DNA from: Torymus aiolomorphi
Lineage: Eukaryota; Arthropoda; Insecta; Hymenoptera; Torymidae
Direction of reading: 5' to 3'
NCBI GenBank assembly: GCA_036365515.1
Contig: CM070876.1
Coordinates: 119,152,810 to 119,216,809 of the forward strand
Length of the DNA stretch: 64,000 nucleotides
Positions 57,751-64,000 of the stretch are shown piece after piece. The position numbers were made by a program, and so were the translations under genes. Numbering within the stretch: the stretch's first letter is position 1; every line of letters begins with the position of its first letter. Below the pieces are notes generated by a model. It was not told the DNA's origin and did no database searches. It saw nothing but the letters and a program-made list of their open reading frames with translations.

Positions 57751-57752
57751 TT

Positions 57753-57869
57753 GTACGATACTAGAGTCTTAAGTAGCCCATTACACGGCGTGATAAGACC
57801 CTCGCTAGGCTCGGGCCCTAACTACACGCCGTGCAATAATGGGCTACTTAAGGTACATGTATCGTAATG
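57753..57869. repeat. Inverted repeat, ~40 bp arms, adjacent to the last
   Basis: CTTAAGTAGCCCATTACACGG pairs with the complementary stretch ending GGGCTACTTAAG. Outer ends TACGATAC / GTATCGTA also match. The CCCGAGCC-type loop resembles the unit at 26,880. Confidence 0.82.
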
Positions 57870-58277
57870 TACTATATCTGCTATTTAGCCCAATACAAAT
57901 GAAAATTTCGAATATGGATTAAAGCATGTTTGGAAGTTCTTAAAAGTTAAATCTTATATTATTAACAAATCTTAAAAGTTATTATTATTATTGTAAAAGT
58001 ATAATTTTAATTGTAAAGGGGTATATTCTGGTCTTCCTGCCAATGGTTCATGTCTTGAATAATCACTACAATGCATATTTTCCATTTAAATATATTTAAA
58101 TTTAATTTAAATTAAAAAAACCGCTGCCAATTCATTGGCACGTAGCTTCCTCAAACTTAATTTACTGACTCCTTTAATTAATTTTTAATTCCAATATTTA
58201 AAATTTAATACTTCAAAAAGACAGAAATAACAAAACTCCAATATAATTTATTCAAATTTGTATAGATTATATAAATT

Positions 58278-58338
58278 CTGACCAATCACCATGATCATTT
58301 CTGACCAATCACCATGATCATTTCTGACCAATCACCAA
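58278..58338. repeat. 23 bp tandem repeat, ~2.7 copies
   Basis: CTGACCAATCACCATGATCA plus TTT, repeated exactly with a partial third copy. Confidence 0.9.
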
Positions 58339-58424
58339 AGCTCAATGACTGTCATTTTTGTATTCATGGATTGTAAATTATATCTATTAGTTATTGTCAA
58401 ATTGTTGTAAAAATGACCGTCATG

Positions 58425-59306
58425 CCCAGGTAGCACGAAAAGTTGCGGCAACATTGCTGTAACTAATTTCTTAAAACCTTGAAACGTTTCTTGAAAAATT
58501 CTGCAGAAGTTTTCAAAACGTTGCAGAAACGTTGAAATGTCCGATTTTTGTTGCTAAGATTAAATTGCAGGAACCTGTAGGCAACCAATCGGTAACTTCC
58601 AAGCAACGTTTCTAAAACGATATTATTGAGACGAGTCGGTAACGTTGCAGATAAATAAATACAGAACTGTCTTTGCGAAATACTTTATCCTCAAAACGAT
58701 TTCGCAACGTTTCTCTAACGATACCATAACGGAACCCTAACGTTTTAAAAACGTTTCATTTTTCTTTTTTCATTTTTCAGAGATTTTTGATAAAAAAAAG
58801 AAATTGTTAACAAGAGTATCAAAACGTAACCTCCACCTCTCCCACCAACCACCCTTATTACCTGATTTTGACTTATAACCTGAACCTAACATTTTTAACC
58901 ATGGATTGTTGTGCGCCACCTGTCGGTCAGTGATACTACAAAATATATGTGGGAAACGTTGCGAATTCGTTATGGGGAAGAGGTATTTGCAAAGACAGTT
59001 CTGTATTTATTTCTCTGCAACATTCTCGCAACGCTTACTCTTCGCCGATATAAACATTCAGCGAGAACTTGGTAAAGTTCCCGAAACGTTACCAACGAGT
59101 CTCAATAATATCGTTTTAGAAACGTTGCTTGGAAGTTACCGTTTGGTTCCCTACAGGTTCCTGCAACTTAATTTTAGCAACAAAAAGCGGACATTTCCAC
59201 GTTTCTGCAACGTTTTGGAAACTTCTGCAGAACTTTTCAGGAAACGTTTCAAGGTTTCAAGAAATAGGTTGCAGCAACCTTACCGCAACTTTTCGTGCTA
59301 TCTGGG
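58425..59306. mobile_element. Inverted-repeat element made of AACGTTTC-type words
   Basis: Starts CCCAGGTAGCACGAAAAGTT and ends AACTTTTCGTGCTATCTGGG. The whole 880 bp is filled with variants of AAACGTTTC, GCAACGTT and GAAACGTTGC, and 58,560-58,690 is mirrored at about 58,985-59,175. The open frame across 58,906-59,346 reads through these words and is not a gene. The terminal GCTATCTGGGT resembles the ends at 47,093 and 47,398. Confidence 0.82.
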
Positions 59307-59847
59307 TGTAAGCAATGTCGGTAATTTTTATATTTATGTATTGTAAATTATGACTATCAATGACGATAAAGTTATTGTCAAAATTACTTTAAAGTTAGAA
59401 AATTTTGTCAAACGATCATTCCACATTAATGCACAACTTTTTACGTATTTTCATATCGTAAGAGATAGATGAAATTATACATTTTCATATAAAATTAAAA
59501 TTCGAAAAATAAATTTTTCACGAAAAAAATTGGAAAACTTTTATGGAAAATATTAACTTGTAATATTTTCATGGCCAATTCATATTCAGCGGTAGAAATG
59601 TACCTATTCTGCACCACTACTACTGAGTATGAAATTGGTAGATGTCGGACAACAAATTTATTTTCGTGTTACGTTGAACATTGACGTGTTATATTGAATG
59701 CGTTATGTGGAAAGGCTGTTATAATGTGAGGGGATGTATTTTAAAAAATTTGATAAAGACAGATTTTTGTTTTCATTTTTCAATTTTTCAAGTTTTACAT
59801 TTTTGTTAATAATAAAAAACCGCGATAACTAAAAAATTTTTCTTTTT

Positions 59848-60122
59848 AGAAAATATAAATATTTTAATTCTCTTTCAAATGCCCATCCCATTCAGATACA
59901 CAGAGCCATCCTCAAGAAATAGATTTTAAAAATGTCTAGAAAAATTTTGACCTCAAATATCTCTGAAATTTATGAACCAATATTTAGAAAATATAAATAT
60001 TTTAATTCTCTTTCAAATACCCATCCCATTCAGATACACAGAGCCATCCTCAAGAAATAGATTTTAAAAATGTCTAGAAAAATTTTAACCTCAAATATCT
60101 CTGAAATTTATGAACCAATCAC
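59848..60122. repeat. 138 bp tandem duplication with a diverged third copy
   Basis: The segment from AGAAAATATAAATATTTTAA is repeated almost exactly from 59,986. A more diverged copy with the same word order (AGATACATAGAGCC, CCTCAAATATCTTC) lies at 60,302-60,450. Confidence 0.9.
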
Positions 60123-60450
60123 TTTGCCAAAATAACTCATCCGAGAACTATCAATAATATACCTCTACAATGAATTTTGAAGCGAATAAGACAATTTTAC
60201 TCTTGTAATAGTTGAACATATAAAACTCATTTTTTTCATTTTTCAATTTTTACGTTTTTGTTAATAACAAAAGAATCGTGATAGCTAGAGAATTAATTTT
60301 TTTAGAAAATATAGGTAATTTAATTCTCTTTCGAATACCACCCACCCCATTTAGATACATAGAGCCGTTCTCGAGAAATTACGATTTTAAAAAAAATTGA
60401 AAAAAATTTTAACCTCAAATATCTTCGAAATTTATGGATCAATCCTTTTG

Positions 60451-61910
60451 CCCAAAGAACTCACTCGATTGGTATACAAAATCTACCCCTACAAAGAATT
60501 TCAAAGTGATTAAGCCAATTTTACTATAGTTATTGAACGACAAAAAAAATCACTTTTTTTTATAAATTATTTTTTTCTCAAAAAATAATGAATAAAAAAA
60601 CCTAAAAATTTAGTAAGTTATAGTACTTAATATCCTTTATAACCAAAAAAATATTCATGTTAATATCTTTTTTTAATTTCGAAATATAACCTATTTACAA
60701 AAAATTACGTTTTCATCAATAACTTATGACGAAATATAGCTACTGACTTTATTTTTTTTTAAATAGTAGATAATTTTATCCTACATACAGAGAATTCATG
60801 ATATATAAACAATATTTCTTCTAAATATTAAAAAAATAGAAAAAAAAATTTTGAAAATTAAAAAATGGCTATAAAAAAAAAATTAAATTTTACAAAAATA
60901 GAATATTAACCCCAATTGTGGAAGCAAAATTTAAAAAAAATGATCACTCTTCCGTTAAAATCGGTCGAGTAGATCATGAGATATCAGCGTATACGGATAT
61001 ACATACACACACACACATCCATACGGACATTTTCTAAAAATAGTGTATTTCGATTCCAAATTGGCTAAATAACATTTTTAACACATTATCTCATAAACTT
61101 TTTTTTTTACTATCACAAAGCTTCCTCTATGAGGAAGCAAAAGAATAACATTATAACTAAATTGATCGGTGTCATATATACTCTGGCCGTTCGATACTCT
61201 TTGTATAGTATTTACATCGTGCCATAAAACTGTTTTATTGTTGTCCATGTCTTAATGGACCAAAAACAATGTCAAATTCTTGATTGGTGAAAGAGAAAAA
61301 TTGAATGAAAAGGATTTTTGGACTTGCTTTTCATCGACTCCGAAAATGCTCTGCACTTCCGGACTCGATTACTATCGCCCAAAACATGTATCTTTATGAA
61401 TTTTGACGCGTTGAATCCGAGTTCGAACTGAGAATTGCTCAATCAACCCATTTTTTTTAAACGCAAAAAACCGCCTTTTAATACGGAAAATACTAAAAAT
61501 ATCGCTTTGGGGTGGATGAAAACCAGGTATAATTGAAAATGATGGCTCAGTGCTAAAGAGTGTCGAACTCGTAACTGGACTTATTCCGTGAGATTTTCAT
61601 CCTGCAATGACTCCATGCATTTTTCTTGCGATATATCCGGGCCTTACATGGATTTATTCAGCGCCACCACGGGATAATTGCGTGAGCCTGAAGCAAGCGA
61701 TTTTTGCAAAGAGCCGCCAGGAATCTTTCCGCCCGTCTCCTTGAAAACTTCATCTCTGTTAACAATATTTATTGTGAATACATAATTCTAACCTTGAAAA
61801 GTTATGTATTTTTTATTTAAAAAAATAGTTTTATCATTCATTATTTTAACGGTATAGAAAGTATCTATAGATATTATAATAACATAGATATTATTCAAAA
61901 CGTGCATCTC
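60451..61910. other. AT-rich stretch with no recognisable gene
   Basis: Contains a short CA run at about 61,003-61,017 in a context (ATACGGACATTTTCTAAA) like that at 51,358. CGGACTCGAT words occur at 61,325-61,375. No coding exon recognised. Confidence 0.5.
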
Positions 61911-61912
61911 TT

Positions 61913-61990
61913 CAGGCCCGGATCAAGGGGGGGGCTAGGGTGGGCTAGAGCCCCGGGCCCTGACTTGAAGGGGGCCCCGCCACCGATCTT
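61913..61990. mobile_element. Possible DNA-transposon terminus (hAT-like)
   Basis: CAGGCCCGGATCAAGGGG followed by GGGCTAGAGCCCCGGGCCC is an internally palindromic GC-rich end of the kind seen at hAT-type element termini. The opposite end was not found. Confidence 0.3.
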
Positions 61991-62223
61991 CCTGCTTGAA
62001 TCAAAATCAATTTTTTTTAATGATATAAAATGCACTTTACATTTAATAGTCTAAATAAGGTTTTAAATTTACGGAATCTTTTAAGAAAAGCTATGTGGTC
62101 GTGAAAAAATAATATCTCAGAAAATCGTAAATTAATTTAATGATTAGTTATAATACTCCTGATACCAATTTTTCTCTTTAAATAATAAATAATAAGTGTT
62201 CGGGATCGTAGTACCCGAAGTGT

Positions 62224-62236
62224 CCGCCAGATGGCA
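62224..62236 (+). promoter_or_regulatory. CTCF-like motif
   Basis: CCGCCAGATGGCA matches 12 of 13 positions of the older CTCF consensus CCASYAGRKGGCR. A single motif of this length can occur by chance. Confidence 0.25.
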
Positions 62237-62379
62237 AGCGCCAAGCGCAACCTTCAATGAAAAAACATCACCCGCGTGCTTAAGTAGAGACCTACTCCTC
62301 ACACTCAATCTTATCATATTACGCATACTACTTTGCCTATACCTTTTGCCTATACTTACATTGCCTATTTTTGGTGTCT

Positions 62380-62740
62380 TACTTGCGAGTAAGATATATT
62401 ATTGCCTATTTACACGAACGCGCTTCGTGTACACATTTCCTTTGCTACCACTCTACTTGCGAGTGGGTGGGAGCAAATACTTTAAGTCCTACGACTTATT
62501 TTTCTCTCTCGCCAAACATTATTTGCCTTGTCTATATTTACCCCTTGCTTTACTTCTTGCCCAATTGCTATTTTTTGCTTTGCTGATATTACGCGAGGCT
62601 CTCGTATTATCAGTTTGCCTATTGCATATACCTTGCGTATTGCTTGCCTATTTTTCTTAAATGCGCGTAGCGTTCATATGCCTTTTGCTACAACTTTACT
62701 TTCGAGTGGGTTGGAGCAAATACTTTAAGAGTCATTACAA
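62380..62740. repeat. Diverged ~240 bp tandem duplication
   Basis: CTACTTGCGAGTGGGTGGGAGCAAATACTTTAAG near 62,450 recurs as CTTTCGAGTGGGTTGGAGCAAATACTTTAAG near 62,698. TTGCCTATTT words precede both. Confidence 0.7.
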
Positions 62741-63500
62741 TTTGTTATTTTCTCTGATCGGCGATAAACCCTAACAATATAAACTCCGTATACGTTCATT
62801 CGTATACATTTGTTGATAGAAAATTAATAAAATATACGTAATACCAAATACTGGCATCAAGCATACAAATGATTAATACACAAAATCATGGAATAATTAA
62901 TTAAATGTAAGTATAAAATGAAATTCGAAAGAGTATAAGGCTATATATTCAATATTTATATATCATATTTTTAAATTATAGGAGAAAATTATCGCTGTAC
63001 TTAAATATATGAGAAAGTTTCAAAAAATCTAAAACATCAATTAAACAATAAATATTGAGAAGAATAAATTTCAATAAACAATTAAAATCAGTATGAAATA
63101 TTAATTAACTTAATGTATTATTAACTTTATCATTTGATGTTTTAATAGTCTTTTTAATCATTATGAAATTAAGTTTTTTTTATCAGATATTTACCAATAA
63201 CATCTTTTATAAATTATGTTATCTTGAGCTATGTTTATATTTTTGCGTGCAATATTCAAATAATTATATTTATATAATACATAAGTATTATTCTATACTA
63301 AGATTTAAAAGTGTAATATTGTTGAAAGATAAGTACAATAATTACAAAATTCTTTTGTTTTTTTTCATTAATTATATATTTTTTGGTCATTATTAGAAGG
63401 AAATTGAAAAAAATTCCAATGTTTACAGTTACGGAAGTTCGAGGACTGTAATGTAATCATATATGTATTAGAAATATAACATTTTTATCAATCGAAATTA
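62741..63500. other. Very AT-rich stretch with no recognisable gene
   Basis: Mostly A/T homopolymers and short words. A 77-codon open frame at 63,163 is Phe/Ile/Tyr-rich, as expected by chance in such DNA. Confidence 0.55.
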
Positions 63501-63529
63501 AGTATCGGAAAATGTTTATTTTGGTAACC

Positions 63530-63860
63530 ATTCGTTAGGCTTGGGTCCACAATCATCCACACGTAGAAATCGCATGCGCGCTTGCGCTCGTGCCGAGCAG
63601 ACAAAACCGCGCGAGCGCGCGCGCGTGCGATTTTCGCGTAATTGTCGACCCAGCCTCATTCGCGGAAAATAGGAAAGCGGCCGGCAAAGGGCGGTATTCA
63701 CGTGTCGACGCATGTGGACGCGTGTTATTGTTTTTGAGAGCGCTTCATTTGTTTCGGGCAGTAGCATAGTGTTACACAGAGACCTGGTCGTCAACAGTTT
63801 CCACTTTCTTTGCAAAGAAGAATAATCTTAGAGAACGAGGTTCGGCGCTACAGTTTAATA
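63530..63860 (+). promoter_or_regulatory. CpG-rich block, possible promoter
   Basis: About 300 bp of CpG-rich sequence (GCGCGAGCGCGCGCGCGTGCG) in a strongly AT-rich setting, followed by a TATAAA word at about 63,868. The 99-codon minus-strand frame through it has no domain. Promoter function is only a possibility. Confidence 0.25.
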
Positions 63861-63871
63861 ACTTCAGTATA

Positions 63872-64000
63872 AATTTGATTAAAAGTGAACAGTGAATTTG
63901 ATTAAAAGTGAACAGTGAATTTGATTAAAAGTGAACAGTGAATTTGATTAAAAGTGAACAGTGAATTTGATTAAAAGTGAACAGTGAATTTGATTAAAAG
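63872..64000. repeat. 23 bp tandem repeat, at least 5.6 copies, cut by window end
   Basis: AATTTGATTAAAAGTGAACA followed by GTG repeats exactly with period 23 from 63,872 to the last base. The array continues beyond the window, so its true length is unknown. The absence of mismatches indicates recent expansion or homogenisation. Confidence 0.97.

Noticed and set aside
58906..59346. 146-codon open frame
   Set aside because: It reads through the AACGTTTC word array inside an inverted-repeat element.
63516..63815. 99-codon minus-strand protein
   Set aside because: Lies in CpG-rich DNA, Arg-rich by composition, no domain or splice context.

Overview
This window looks like repeat-rich, AT-rich nuclear DNA of an arthropod, most likely an insect. 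The evidence is interspersed Copia, Gypsy and LINE retroelements with animal-type domains, many short inverted-repeat elements (one with TTAA target duplications), CA/GA/TA microsatellites and splice-type signals. Nothing resembles a bacterial operon, rRNA or organelle gene. The species cannot be named from sequence alone, and no intact host protein gene was recognised. Nearly all coding sequence belongs to decayed transposable elements.

Layout: 1-5,400 is non-coding and holds hairpins, a ~1 kb foldback (2,649-3,672) and a piggyBac-like MITE (4,413-4,859). 5,558-15,576 is a 6.1 kb near full-length LINE (7,495-13,628) with ORF1, ORF2 (endonuclease plus reverse transcriptase) and an unusual third ORF. 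It is flanked on both sides by the same ~1.94 kb sequence, like a giant target-site duplication. 15,981-19,262 is a Copia element with two LTRs, a 5 bp target duplication, a long gag-integrase ORF and a deleted reverse transcriptase. 19,300-26,900 holds MITEs, a 1.8 kb palindrome (21,716-23,501), a minus-strand Copia pol fragment and a GC-rich island.

27,086-39,475 is a 12.4 kb minus-strand Gypsy element with LTRs and a 4 bp duplication (CAGC). Its pol carries, between RNase H and integrase, a segment that reads like a TARG1/OARD1-type macrodomain (ADP-ribose-binding fold). A second, diverged member (39,493-44,449) keeps gag, a remnant of the same macrodomain and, like the first, a short conserved ORF between LTR and gag. 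Its internal region carries another LTR with 65 bp tandem repeats.

44,450-64,000 has no retroelement coding. It contains several inverted-repeat elements, arrays built from degenerate near-palindromic words (46,262-47,398; 58,425-59,306), two tRNA-like sequences, a GC-rich promoter-like region (48,200-49,660), a degenerate CCCTAAA array, and a previously hidden minus-strand coiled-coil exon with two frameshifts (56,463-57,018). The window ends in a 23 bp tandem repeat.

The most interesting points are the macrodomain inside Gypsy pol, the conserved pre-gag ORF, the three-ORF LINE with its ~1.9 kb flanking duplication, and the family of degenerate palindromic-word arrays with shared ends. All calls come from reading the sequence; no database search was run.
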